From Aporrectodea caliginosa (lineage: Eukaryota > Annelida > Clitellata > Crassiclitellata > Lumbricidae), in contig JACEVL010000019.1 of NCBI GenBank assembly GCA_020284085.1, forward strand, positions 3,109,998 through 3,173,997: 64,000 bases of DNA. The letters run 5' to 3'. The notes below the pieces were generated by a model that saw only the letters and a program-made list of their open reading frames with translations, had not been told where the DNA came from and ran no database searches. A program made the translations under genes and the position numbers. Below, piece by piece: positions 1 to 13,292 of this stretch. Position 1 is the stretch's first letter; each line of letters begins with the position of its first letter.

Positions 1-544
1 GGTTTAATGATCACTGGCTCATTTATTGGCTCAATTGTTAGCTTGGCTGCTTGATTTGTTGACTGATTGACTGGTTGATCGAATGATTGATTGATTAATA
101 GATTTATTGATTGATTGTTTAATCGGTTGATTGACTGATTAATTTATTGATTGATTGATCGATCGACCGATTGGAGTGGGAATGACTCGGGCCTGAGCCT
201 ACCTCCTTGACAATAGTCAATGCGTTATCTAAATATCGTTACTCATTGTTCTACCATAATTAGTTAAGTGACGTAGTTAAGTGTTGTTAGTTAAGCTAGT
301 TATTCTAATTTGTTTCTGAAAATGCTATTCCGTCATCCCTCTGCTAACATGGTACACGGGTATCCCTAGCTAAACGGGGCTTCATTCCCTTCTGGGAAAC
401 CGATTGTTTCCCTCAAAAGTTAATAAGATAATCATGTGATCTGTGTGTTTTAAATTTCCAAACTTATGCTCGGTAGGCCTAATTAATGATTATTCTGGAT
501 CACAACTTGTAAACTATTCTGTGGAAACAATAAAAGGATTGACC

Positions 545-796
<252 letters not shown>

Positions 797-976
797 CTCG
801 GGTTGTTCTCAGTTTCAAAATCCGTCGATAGGAAGGATACTTGATAATGCAAGTCTGTTGTTTTACCTCCGAATAAACATCAATCCTCCGCCTTTTCTCT
901 TCACCTCCTCCTCCACCCGTCCAACATGTCGGCATGATTATGATGATCATCATCATTAGTCGTGGTTATCTCATTG

Positions 977-977
977 C

Positions 978-1056
<79 letters not shown>
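977..1056. repeat. CAT microsatellite
   Basis: About 26 uninterrupted ATC units. Confidence 0.95.
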
Positions 1057-1934
1057 GCACGTTGACTTTGCTCAGTTACGAAAATCAACTGGTGCCTTAA
1101 GCTTGATTTTCTATATATCCAATGTAAATAAATCATTTACATTGGAGCTATAGAAGTTCTCGAATCATCATCCTCTTCACAATCAACATAAAATCATCAT
1201 TATCATCATCAACAGGAGTATAGGCATCGTCATTACTAACAGCATAATTACCATAGCGTTCAGTATCATTCCAGTAATCGCATGCACGGGTGAAACCTCG
1301 TAGTACTAGGCCTACAGACCTAAATCACGAAATACATTAATTCTTTACAGTATTTATTACCTGAATTTGAATTGTGGCAAAATTCACTGGCTTGCTGGCC
1401 GCCATTATTTGGCTCGTAGTCGAGAAGCTATTTTGTCGATTAGCTATATGTAGTCGAGTAGCAATGTAGTCGAATGGCTATGTAGTCGATTAGCTACTTC
1501 TGATATTGAATCCAGCACTCCACTGGGTTCTCATCCAGACAATTACCTAGATTCACACGACGGGGTTACTAACCAAATGGCGATCCGTCGCAAACCGTTC
1601 AAACACGAAGTCTGTTCCGTTAAGTGATGCTGCCATTTTGACTCCTATTAATTTAACTCAGACCGGAACATAACAAAGAAAACCCCCCCATTCGTACGTG
1701 TGTTTTTTCCAATTAACTCAATTAAAAGTACATAAACTACTGTGTAATAGCAATAAGCATATGATAGTCAATTATTCTACGCATATAATAGGCCTACGTA
1801 GCACGCAATTAAATGGCCGCTTAATACAGGAAACGTAGACCCATGCATCTCAATATTTATACGGGCATGATAAAATTACAATAGTAATTATGTGTGCACA
1901 CTGCACATATACAGCATATATACATATATGTATA

Positions 1935-2045
1935 TATACAGGGAAGGGGTTAGTATAATAGATAACACTCTTGCCTGAAGTTTTCACGGACCCTGTTTGA
2001 TTCCCATAAGGCCCCCTGGGTTTAGCTGATGCCTTCATTCCCAAG
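1935..2045 (+). mobile_element. tRNA-like SINE fragment
   Basis: GGGGTTAGTATAATAGATAAC followed 40 bases later by GTTTGATTCCC. Likely a decayed tRNA-derived SINE head. Confidence 0.4.
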
Positions 2046-2136
2046 GTGGCAGCAAAAGTACAATGACCTTGCGCCTTGCATGGCTGCAACTTTGTTGATT
2101 TATGTCTTCTGTAATTTGTGTTCTTGTGAATTGTTA

Positions 2137-2204
2137 AATCGCCATAACATGTACATGTACAGCGCAGTGCGTTTGTCAGGCGCTTCATTAAATAATAAAT
2201 AATA

Positions 2205-2275
<71 letters not shown>

Positions 2276-2296
2276 GTACCTGTACATGTTATGGCG

Positions 2297-2393
<97 letters not shown>
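2137..2393. repeat. ATT arrays with a flanking 20-bp inverted repeat
   Basis: AAATCGCCATAACATGTACA at 2137-2156 recurs as its exact inverse at 2281-2300. ATT arrays lie between the arms (to about 2275) and after the second arm (2299-2393). Confidence 0.85.
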
Positions 2394-5181
2394 GTATTGT
2401 CATAGACCTAGCAAGCATTTCCATTTCTAGAAGTAGTTTCTAATATATTACGACATCATGTGGCTGCCGTTGACGTCGCCCTCCTGCTTTTCCAGGCTTG
2501 GACTGGCACTACCACAGTACGGACAGCGATGGAGTTAAAGTAGCTTGACCCACAGCTTAACGATATCTTATGGCTAGAAAGACCGCTGACGTCGGCAAAT
2601 ATTATCTTCAACAGTTCTCATTGTTTTTGTTGCATAATACAGCCTCCTTTTCCCAATTTCGAAACCAAGCTGCTTGAAACAATGTAATTAACTAGGCCTA
2701 TAGGCTTACTGTGACTGATTAGGATGCAACTAAATTTAGGCCCATGTTGTCAAATACGGATATTGCAAACGTTTAATTGGAGTTAATTATTCTTTAGTCC
2801 CGGATTTTGTGACATGATATAAAGACTCGTTGAATTAATAATTGAGGTCGTAGGTTTTCTGTTCAAGGCAATCAGTGGTTTTAGTCCCATCAACACGACC
2901 TATTTGTACGCCATTCTGTTATAGACCATTCTACTGTAGGCCTATGCCACTCTTAAGTATGCCGTTCTGCTATATGTCATTCTATTTTAGGTCAATCTAC
3001 TGCATGCCATTACACAATGTTTGCAGTCTAATGTACATGTATGTCATTCTGTTACTTGTCATTCTATTGGAGGTCGTTCTATAGTGTAAGAGGAACAAAA
3101 CTTGATATTAGCACCACATGACATCAACGCATATCTAATGTCATTTAATCCAATCTAATTACTGACTTGAGAAAACCATGTGCTCATGTAATAATAAGAA
3201 GTTAACGGCTACCCGATGAGAAAGACAGACCAGAAATCAGGATACACTGCTAGGCAGGCATGCTCAAGGACATGAGACGAAGCTATAACATGACAGTACA
3301 TAGCCAACCCTACTGTAACGGTCTCTCGTTTGCATAATTATAAGATAAGCGTTGAACATGCGCCCGATTACTTGTTATTTATTCAATTTTTCATGAACAT
3401 TTGGTAGGACCCACTTGGTATCTATACGGATCCCATGTGAGAACATGAATCCTATTATTGGCTTCATGTTGGCATTCTGGCAGGGATATTTATTCCACTT
3501 CTCAAATCAGTTCATTGGCTTAAAGTTCTCCAGCGCATCAATTTCAAACTTGTATCCTTTTACTTACTCTGCTTTTCAAACCGTTCAACCTCTTACCTTC
3601 CCTAGCTATTCACCATACAACCACATACTCTGAAAGGCGCTTCTGAAAGGCTTTTGCTGTGAGAAGCGCTTTATAAATAGCCAAATACAATACAATACAA
3701 TACAATACTATCTCCTCGGCTAGACCTCCCAAGATTGTGACCTGGCACCGAAACGATCAAACACCCTGGTTATTGTGGACTTGACTATATATGGCGCCGG
3801 TGGTCCTTTGTGGCGCTTAGATATTTCGGAGATTTACATTTATAACAACATATTTACATTAATTTTTCTTATTTCTTCGATTGAAATGCGGAAACTGTGT
3901 AATCAAAGTTGCTGGTTTAGTCAAGTTTTTTGTCAAAAATTAGTTAATAGTCACAATTAACGGCATATTTGTCTGTGTAGATAATTTCACAGCTAGCCTC
4001 AATTATAGTTATTTCGTTCGTCTTTCTTGTTCTAGTTCCCAGTTGCGATACCAAGCTCCTAAGGCGCAGATAAAACCTGGATATGGAATGAACACCCACT
4101 TGGTTTGCTCCTCCTAAAAATAATCAAAACAACAAATCACATTTGAAAGCTGCTAATTAGCTCCTACTACGATGAACCAAAATTACCAATCAAACTTAGG
4201 CCTAAGTCAATTATATACTGATCTTACGATGAACCAAAATTACCAAACAAGCTAAAGCCAGTAAATTTGCTCCTCCTACATGTACAATAAAATGCATAAA
4301 CAGTTCGCATGAAGTTGCTACAACGAATAAAAACCAACAAGTCACAGTAATATCGCAATCGTAATTTCGAGATTTTTACAGCGCCCAATGATGTTCACTT
4401 TAACGCGCCACTCGCAGTATACTAGATCGGAATACAATAGCATTGTAATTGTAATTAGTAACTTCTATTACGCTGGTGTCTAGTGCACTAGGCATTAAGC
4501 GATGGCACACTAAAACCAAGCCTTAATCAGGTCAATATCCAGAAGATCAGTCCAACTAAAGTAATTATGAAAATTACATTTTTAAAACACAACATAGCTG
4601 TTGTATAGCTACACCACTCAGAGAAACTTTTCTAAACCCGTCTTACTCCACTGAACGGTTGCATAAGTGATTCCAGCAGAAGCCATTCCTGCAGTGCTTC
4701 TCTGGACACCTGGCGACTGACGAAAGAACCATTGAAGACGGCGCATTTGGCTTTTCCAAGACGAGCTGTGGATGCAGACAACTTAGCCATGGTCGAAGCG
4801 ACCATGTGAAGTAGACCAGCCGCTATATCTTCCTTTGTGTAAGTACCTGAATAAACCGATTCAGATTATATCAATACACAATGACTTAATATTATTCCGT
4901 TTACTTTCCCCGTTTAAAGCAGAGATCAATGTCATTGAAACAAATGCTAGGGTATCTTATTTGAGAATGTATAAAATACCCTTGGAAAATCTGTATGTTA
5001 CAAACGTTTTTTTAACTATCGAGTGTTGAGGCGTTTCTTAGCAATAGAAGGAGTTTGAGCATTGGACTAACATTAGTAGTCGGTTCCATTCCGTAGGGGC
5101 AGTTAAAAGGAATGCACGAGAGGCCATGACAGTGCTACATCGAGATTCAAACAAAAGATACACAAAAGATATCCAAAAGAT

Positions 5182-5431
<250 letters not shown>

Positions 5432-5989
5432 CGCCTAGGTTGCTAAAACTGGTTTTCTCAACATGTAATAGCACTCTCTCCAATACCTTAACATGAAAAA
5501 TCTGCCAACTTTCCAATAACTAAAAAATAATTACAGTTTCAAACGAATATTATGCCAAATTTGGATAAAATATGATAAAAATCGTTATTATGCCTTGATG
5601 TGCATCTTCTGCCAGCTTTGCCATGGTGAAAACGACATGATTATCCGGCAGAAGGGAATACACGTCGACGTCTTTTTGGTCCTTGATCTTCATATCGCTG
5701 GACATGGTGTCCACTTTGCGATGGTCACCACGACTGGCCATTTCGATCAGTTCATCGAAGTCCTGGAACAAAACTGGACAGTTCGGTCTCGGAATAACTG
5801 CAAACACTTTTAATTTTCCAATGGATTAACTACGGTTTCACCTAAAGCGAGCATTATTGATTAATCCGTTATTATGTATTCTATGGTAACAGCTCTATAG
5901 AAAATTCTAGATTATATTAAATCATATTTCATCACAAACTTGAACGTTATTGGCGACATTAATGATATAATTCACTGAGACACGTGATA

Positions 5990-7030
5990 GCCTCGTAATC
6001 GTAATCGTAATAGTAATCTCCAAACTTCTAAAGCGCCACTCGAAAGCCAAGCGCAGGGCACCAGCTTATTCACGAGCGCTGCGTCTAATCAGAGGGGTTG
6101 TCCAAAAGAGTAGTCCGAGGGAGGTCCGAGTCCGGTTTCCAGGGGATCAGAGAGGGCACAGCAGATGTTAAGGCGGGTGTCTTTTAGGTCGAGGATTGGA
6201 AGGTACAGGATCAGATGAGTCAGGATAAGAGTTCTTGAAAAGCAGAGACTTTAGTTTCGAGTGGAAAGCCTTGGGGGGTGATGGATAGAGGAGCCTGAGG
6301 CAGATGATGGTGGATGATTGGCGATGATGGTGGAGAAACCGAAAAAGTGCGGAATTCAGGAGGTAGATCGTTCCAGAGACGCTGCGCAGTGTTGGATATT
6401 GCTCGGTTGGAGAACTTGAGATGAGTAGTCACCGGGGGTCTAGAAAGAGTGAGAACGGAGGATGATCGGGTAGAACGGGTTGGCTGGATGGTGAAGAGTT
6501 CGCGGAGATATCTGGGCTGGGAGTGTTGTAGGGAGTTGTAGGTTAGTGATAGGACTTTGAAGTGAATTCGCTCTGGGATTTTTAACCAATGGAGTGATTT
6601 GAGGATTGGAGTGATGTGATGATGCTTGGGCGTTAGGGGTCTGCGGGTATACCCGTACCCGCGGGTTTACCCGTACCCGACCCGTACCCGCGGGTCGGGT
6701 ACGGGTCGGGTACGCCTTTCACGGTTCGGGTCGGGTACGGGTAGGGTCATCACGGGTACGGGTATACCCGGTTTTACCCGTACCGACGTGAAATTTTAGG
6801 GTTACAATGTCACCGTTACATATAATATAGAATGTAGGCGCACAATGGAACTGACCTTAGGAATCTAGGTGACAGTGTAGACCAAGGAGATAAAATGTAC
6901 CATGCAACTGAGACAGTACAACAGTTGCATGTGACAGGTTCCATAAGTTGACTGCCTCTTATTATTACTACTACAATAAATGCTGCTGCTGCTGCTGCTG
7001 CTGCTGCGGCTGCTGCTGCTGCTGCTGCTG

Positions 7031-7077
<47 letters not shown>

Positions 7078-9065
7078 GCTACTACTACTACTACCACAAA
7101 AACAACAACAGCAGCAACAGCAACAACAACAACTACTACTACTACTACCACTACTATCATCATCATCATTATTCTATTTATTATTATTATTATTACTACG
7201 TGCTGAGTTGTAAGCCTATTGGCCTGGTACGGACAGGGACTATGGGAAGGCGTGCTAATGACGTGACGGGTACTTTACGGGTACGGGCATACCCGCGGGT
7301 ACGGGTAGGGTCGGGTAGTAATTTTGAGTACGGGTCGGGTACGGGTACGGGTAACGGTTCTGTGTTACGGGTACGGGTCGGGTAGCAAAAATGCTCTACC
7401 CGCAGACCTCTATTGGGCGTTCTGGTGACGGCTCTGGATAATGAGTTTTGGATGAGCTGCAGACGCTTTAGTTGGGTGGCTTCAAGGTTGAGAAAGAGGG
7501 AATTGCAATAGTCGAGCTTTGAGTGGACAATGGAGGTAGCAATGGTGGAGGCAGTTTTGAAGTCGAGCATGGGTCGGATGCGGCGGAGGTCACGAATGTG
7601 CATGAAGCAGGAGCGCGAGAGGTTGGAGATGTGATTAGAGAAGGAGAGATGTGGATCAAAAGTAACACCAAGATTGCGGACAGGGGCATCAGAGGTGAAG
7701 GTAAGAGATGAAGAGTTAGTAGATAGGTGTATTGAAAGGTCAGGTATTTTCTTGATTTGGTCAGGAAGGCCGAGGATTATGAATTCTGTTTTGGAAGGGT
7801 TGAGGCAAAGCAGGTTGGACGACATCCATTGAGAGACTAGGTTAACCACATTGAGTAGTTTTGCAATGGAAGTAGAAAAAGAGCTGGGGGAGAAGGATAT
7901 GTAGAGTTGGGTGTCGTCTGCGTAGAGATGGTGGTCAACAGAAGAGGATTTTATGAGATGGCTTAATGGTGTAGTGTACAGAATGAAGAGCAGTGGGCCC
8001 AGGACGGAACCTTGAGGGACACCACAGCAGAGCGGGAGGGGTTGCGAACAATGACTGGATGCTTTAACAGAGAAGGATCTGGAAGACAAGTAGGACTGAA
8101 ACCAACATAGAGCAGTACCAGAGACGCCAAACCAAGATGAAAGTCGATGAAGAAGGAGGCTGTGATCGATGGTGTCAAATGCGGCAGAGATGTCAAGGAG
8201 ACAGAGGCAGGAGACTTGCTGATGGCTGACGGCAGAGACCAGTTTATTGTACAGAGAGGCAAGTAGAGTTTCTGTGGAGTGGTGTTTAGTGAAGCCAGAT
8301 TGGTGGAGGTTGAGGAGTGAGTTAGAAGAGAGGTAATCGTTTAGCCTGGAAAGGACAGTTCGTTCAGTTAATTTAGATAGAAAGGAAAGGTTCGAGATAG
8401 GTCGGTAATTAGATAGGTTTTCCTTGTCAAGATTTGATTTTTTCAGAAGTGCAGTAACAAGAGATTGCTTGAAGACCATTGGGAAGTTGCCAGAAGAGAG
8501 TGACAGATTTATGATTTTAGTGATTACTGGAATGAGGACGGAGGCACAGTCTTTTAGAAGAGAGGTGGGGATAGGATCTAGTTCGCATTGTTTGTTGGGA
8601 AGAGAATTTAATAGGAGTGACACTTCTGTTTCAGAGGCAGGAGAGAGGATTGAGAGCGATGACTGGGAGGCAGGAGGAGTAGGATCTGGAGAGGGAAGTG
8701 GATCAGTGCTAGGGGAGTGTGACTCTAGAAGAGACTGTAGCGTGAAGCGAAGGGATGAGATCTTGTCCGAGAAGAATGAGCAGAAGGTATCAGCGATAGA
8801 CGGGGAGGGAATGGAACTTGGCAGCGGTGAGGAGGATTTGCGATGAAGAAGAGAGTTGACAGCTCTCCAGAGGTGCCGAGGGTTGGAGGAGCTGGAATGG
8901 ATGAGTGAGGAGTAGTATTTCTTTTTGGCAGCAGCGATGAGTTTATGGTATCTGTTTGTGGCTGATTTGAGGTTGATGAGGGCTTTTGCTCTGGATGTGG
9001 GATCGATGGAGCGCTGGTAGATATGCTCAAGTTTCCTGCGAAAAGATTTAAAAGCTTGGAGGTAG
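5990..9065 (-). mobile_element. LINE (CR1/L2-like), 5'-truncated, interrupted by a hAT
   Basis: The minus strand encodes a reverse transcriptase in order: NYRPISNLSFLSKLTER, LLDISAAFDTIDHSLLL (metal-binding region), GVPQGSVLGPLLF, YADDTQLYISF (catalytic YADD), LGVTFDPHLSFSNHI, then a C-terminal LWNDLPPEF block down to about 6220. The RT frame is open for more than 400 codons. The 3' end is GC-rich and closes with an ATTACG microsatellite at about 5990-6010, as in CR1/L2 elements. The 5' end is truncated before the endonuclease, at about 9065. Codons on either side of the hAT at 6634-7412 join in frame once it and one target copy are discounted. It lies in intron 5 of the broken kinase-like gene, antisense to the window and sense to that gene. 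Confidence 0.9.
6634..7412. mobile_element. Non-autonomous hAT-like element 1
   Basis: 779 bp. Left end TAGGGGTCTGCGGGTA, right end the inverse of TAGAGGTCTGCGGGTA. It is flanked by an exact 8-bp duplication, TTGGGCGT, at 6626-6633 and 7413-7420. An 8-bp duplication and a TAGNG start are hAT hallmarks. Both subterminal zones are arrays of CGGGTACGGGT-type units. The centre is a TGC/TAC/CAA trinucleotide array. No transposase. Confidence 0.88.
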
Positions 9066-9071
9066 GAAGTG

Positions 9072-9150
9072 AACCAAGGTAGCCTGGTAGTTAGCGTGCT
9101 CGACTGTCAATCTAGAGGTTGGGTGTTCTTATCCCCGCCGGGGAAAAGAT
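9072..9150 (+). mobile_element. tRNA-like SINE fragment
   Basis: AGCCTGGTAGTTAGCGTGCTCGACTG resembles a tRNA A-box half; the B box is degenerate. It lies between the LINE 5' break and kinase-like exon 5. Confidence 0.45.
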
Positions 9151-9709
9151 CTTTGGATAGAAATTATTTAAGACGGATCACCTTGGCCCCACATAGAGCT
9201 TTTCCAAGACCCAGGAATGTCAGTCCAGAAACTCCGGTGAAGCACCCGATGTCGAATTTTCCGTTTTCCGTATACTAGAACACACGACAGAACATTCGAA
9301 GACAATCTTTACAACTGAATCCAAATGCTATCATGTGAAGCTAAATATTCTTATTCACAACATCCTTTTAACAAAAGTCTTTGTTGGACATTGGCTGAAA
9401 ATCTCTGCACAAATTCATGTCAACTGTCTGTCTATATTTCTATCTGTCTGTCACGATCTCTATTCTGTAAGTGTGTAACTCCCAGCTTCGAAAACTTTTC
9501 ATCATCCCAAGAAAAGCGCTGCTTTGAAGGTGATCGCCGGGCATTAGCTTATTCACGAGCGCTGAGTTCGTGTCCACAGATGTCAATGTAGATATGTGTC
9601 AGGTTGCCAAACTGTCATTGTCTGTCTCCGTACCTTAATCTATCCGATCCTCTTCCTCCTCCTTCTCCTGCTCCTCCTTCTCCTGCTCCTCCTCCTTCTC
9701 CTCCTCCTC

Positions 9710-9945
9710 CAGGAACTAAACGATTCAAAAGCCACAATACACCTCTCATCGAATTGCGCCAATTCCCCGATTCTCTACCATTTCATCACTCGCCCAACAT
9801 CATTTTGCCTCTAACTCTTTTACCTATAACTCCCTCAGGCTTATGCATTCCAGACTAAAGTCCCACCTTTTCAAGAAATCTTATCCTCGTCTATTCTTTC
9901 CACGCTTTCCAATATTTCTCTTAACCTAAACACAACCCTCTGTAA
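9710..9945 (+). mobile_element. LINE 3' coding fragment
   Basis: Broken-frame ending LRLMHSRLKSHLFKK, a usual closing segment of CR1/L2-like ORF2 proteins. Preceded by a CTC/CTT array and followed by a long TCTGTC tract. Confidence 0.5.
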
Positions 9946-9954
9946 GACTGTAAC

Positions 9955-10170
9955 AGCTCCTATCTTTCATTCTCTCATTCTCTGTCTCTATCTCTGTCCC
10001 TGTCTCTGTCTCTGTCTCCATCTTTCTGTGACTCTCTGTCTGTTCCTGTCTCTCTTTCTGTCCCTGTCTCTGTATCTTTCTCTGTCTCATTCTGTATTTC
10101 TTTCTCTGTCCCTGTCTGCCTCTGTCCCTATCTCTGTCTCTCGCTGTCCCTGTTTCTCTTTCTGTTAATG
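9955..10170. repeat. TCTGTC pyrimidine-rich tract
   Basis: Degenerate CTGTCTCTGTCCCTGTCTC-type repeat in intron 4 of the broken kinase-like gene. Confidence 0.8.
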
Positions 10171-10249
10171 ACTCTGTCTCTGAGAAATGTTGAATATTTA
10201 CATTACAACACATCACTCAGCATTCCATCATCTATAGGACAGCGCTTAC

Positions 10250-10587
10250 CATCATCATTGCATTTGCAGAACCACATGTGACGTTCACGCATGGCCATTC
10301 TATCTCGTATTGACTGAGCTCCGCAGCCAACGTGACTGCATCCGTCGTCATTAGTCTTCATAGCGTATGCGGCGGTGACCTGCGGGTCAACATCGGACTT
10401 GAAGAGGTCGAAGGTGTCGTCGCCCATCTCGCGCATTGTACGCATCATCTGCAGGAAGCCTCTGACCGTCTGAAGGGCTACGTCGACCGATTCAGGGGAG
10501 AGGCCGAGCGGACGGCAGGACTCCAAACAGGAGTAGAACCCTTTGAGGGCCTTGTAGATGGAGTCCGGCTCAGAGATTGTCTTCACC
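10250..10587 (-). pseudogene. Exon 4 of the frameshifted kinase-like copy
   Basis: Begins [17 protein letters not shown] and aligns without gaps to the partner exon (22644-22980) for 77 residues. Then AAGACTAATG replaces the partner's AAGATAATG. In the shifted frame the downstream conserved stretch ([12 protein letters not shown]...CGSANAMM) is still readable, so the insertion is the only lesion in the exon. The GT donor (GTAAGC) is intact. Confidence 0.85.
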
Positions 10588-10774
10588 CTGGGATGGAGAG
10601 AGATTATATGAGTGCAGTGTTTTGGGCATAGGTGGGTTGGTGGGAGATTTGTTGGGTTGGTGAGTAGATGGGTAGATGAAAGGGTGGCTGAGTGATTTGA
10701 TGGAAGGAAGGAAGGAATGAAGGAAGGAGAGATAAGAAAGGAAGCTGGAAAGAGGGAAGGAAGGAAGAAACAAC

Positions 10775-11041
10775 GGATGGATGGATGGATGGATGGATGG
10801 ATGGATGGATGGATGGATGGATGGATGGATGGATGGATGGATGGATGGATGGATGGATGGATGGATGGATGGATGGATGGATGGATGGATGGATGGATGG
10901 ATGGATGGATGGATGGATGGATGGATGGATGGATGGATGGATGGATGGATGGATGGATGGATGGATGGATGGATGGATGGATGGATGGATGGATGGATGG
11001 ATGGATGGATGGATGGATGGATGGATGGATGGATGGATGGA
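10775..11041. repeat. GGAT microsatellite
   Basis: About 66 perfect GGAT units in kinase-like intron 3. The matching intron of the intact copy holds only a short ATGG/AGAAGAAC tract at 23045-23250. Confidence 0.95.
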
Positions 11042-11984
11042 TTAATTAATTATTTGATTAAGAGAGAAAGAAAAAGACAGGGAGAAAGAGAATTATAGGA
11101 GGAGGCGGAAGAGGAGGAAGAGAAAGCAAAAAAGAAGAGACAGAGGCAAAAAGAAAAATAGGAAGTGCTATAGTTAAATAAAAAGAAACGCAGATCTTTG
11201 CTACGTTGCTCGAGTGATCTTACTTGGTCCTGATAACCTCTTCCAGTTTTTCCTTAAAGCGCTGAGTCTGAACTCCAGTGTGGAACCATCCGTCTGCTTC
11301 ACTCGCAGACTCCATGACGTCACAGTGGTCCCGGATGAAGTTGATCAGCTCATCCTCTGCCCCGCTCCGGAAGTAGCGCAGTCGCAGAAGTCCTTCTTTA
11401 GACTCCGCCTATTATGTATCACGTTTTATTCCAGTGTACAACCTGCTCGCTGGTCACAATCATGCTGACTTGCTGTGCAGCTGCTGTGCAGCCTTATATC
11501 GGTCAATCATTAACTAGGTCAATACGCACAAATTTTAACCAATGAATGCTAAGCATTCTACTGTAACCTACATGTATGGGCACCGCCATTCTACTGTAAC
11601 CTACATGATGGGAAGAAGAAGAAGAGAAGACGAGCACTACCTTAATCAAACCCTAGAGGCAGACATGGGTTTGAAGTGCTAGTCACTTCAAGTTCATGTT
11701 TTGGCGGAAATTTGCTTCCCCGGTCTTTGAGTTGATCATTCAACCCTCGGATTTTGCGCACCTATATTGCATTACCCTCTCCTTGATCTTCCGATATTGA
11801 CTTAAAACCGAAAATGACTTTACCTGCCTATAGATTATAGAATTGTTTTGACTGGGCGACTGTGAATAAATTGATTCGCACGACCTTGTTTTCTTTGGTC
11901 ATTGAAATAACCCTAAGAGAAAGAGATTGCAATTTTGCTAATTGATTAAATATTTTCGTTTGTAATGACACTTAGCATCATAAA

Positions 11985-12075
11985 TAGGCTGGCGCAGAGA
12001 GCGCCTTGGAGTAGATATCCTGAAGAGGCGCTATATAAATTCTCAGAATGAATGATTCTCAGAATGAATGAATTT
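11985..12075 (+). repeat. Retroelement 3' tail with AATG repeats
   Basis: GAAGAGGCGCTATATAAATT followed by CTCAGAATGAATGATT repeats. Confidence 0.6.
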
Positions 12076-12409
12076 CAACATGGCAACATACGTTCCCGAT
12101 GCGTTTCCCATTTCTGTAGTCTTCCTTTGACCTGTAAACTACTTTCGTCACTGATCCACCTGGAACCAGGAAAATCCAAAGATATTAGCCTACAGTCTGA
12201 CGAAGTATTTCTTTTGTCCAAGTTAATTATTACAGCAGAGATGAGCGTTGTTTGCGTAACGACAGAACATGGTACATGTGAGTGGTGAGAAGTTTAATGT
12301 TGGCCCCCTTTACTGCAAAAATTGTGGCATTAGCTGTAATCGAAATATATCGGAAATTTTTAGAACATTATTTCAATGCTAGGTGTTGAGCAGCGGGTAA
12401 TTCAAGTAA

Positions 12410-12730
12410 TTGTAATTCCAATTGTAGTTAGTAATTTAAATTGCGCCAGTGGCCAATGCACAAGGCATGAACAGATGGCGCACCGCAAATTCAGCCGTAA
12501 CTTAGGCCTATTTAATATTCAGAAGGTCAGTCCACTGAAACAGAGAAACAGCTTAAGGTGGACAAGCAATCTGTAAAACGTAAGTATAAAGTAGGAAAAG
12601 ACAGGACATAGCAAAACGAATAGATACAGGCAGGCAATTCCAAGATCTAGGTCCAGCAACCGAAAGAGTTCTTTCATCTAGAAATGGTCTTGCGGATGAT
12701 CACAGAAAAACAATCAGGTGATCTAAACCT
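12410..12730 (-). mobile_element. LINE 3' fragment in kinase-like intron 1
   Basis: The minus strand shows a decayed C-terminal block. The 3' end (AGTGGACTGACCTTCTGAAT, then TAATTGTAAT-type repeats) recurs near 4440-4560 and, in part, at 31990-32060. Confidence 0.45.
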
Positions 12731-13068
12731 ATACGCAAGCAAGTAAGTAATGAAAAAATTGACAGATAGCGGGAATTGTAGGTAAACCTGCGTCGAGAGA
12801 AAATCCCAGCGGAACAAGAGCCAAATCTTCGGGAACCGTTAGGAGTATCTCGTCCGCAGAGCTCACTTCATTCTTCTGTGCGGCCATCTTGAGTTCCTAT
12901 ATAATTAGACAAACGTACTGTACGTACATAAAATACAGGCAATTATAGTTACAGGCATACACCTGAAACATGTCTACATATATGCTCACTAAACCATGAA
13001 AACATGCATACAAAATGCATAGATACATACATATATATATTCATACGTACATGCGTGCACACATGCGA

Positions 13069-13292
13069 CATACATACATACATGCCCACATACATGCATA
13101 CATACATACATACATACATACATACATACATACATACATACATACATACATACATACATACATACATACATACATACATACATACATACATACATACATA
13201 CATACATACATACATACATACATACATACATACATACATACATACATACATACATACATACATACATACATACATAATACATACATACATAC
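13069..13292. repeat. CATA microsatellite
   Basis: CATA units, uninterrupted from about 13098 to 13275. Confidence 0.95.

Noticed and set aside
7196..7430. C-terminal extension of the LINE frame rich in TRTR and PVPVPD
   Set aside because: It is read-through into the inserted hAT element; the LINE coding sequence continues on the far side at about 6625.
13080..13280. CRISPR-like regular repeats
   Set aside because: Simple 4-bp CATA units without unique spacers in a eukaryotic genome.
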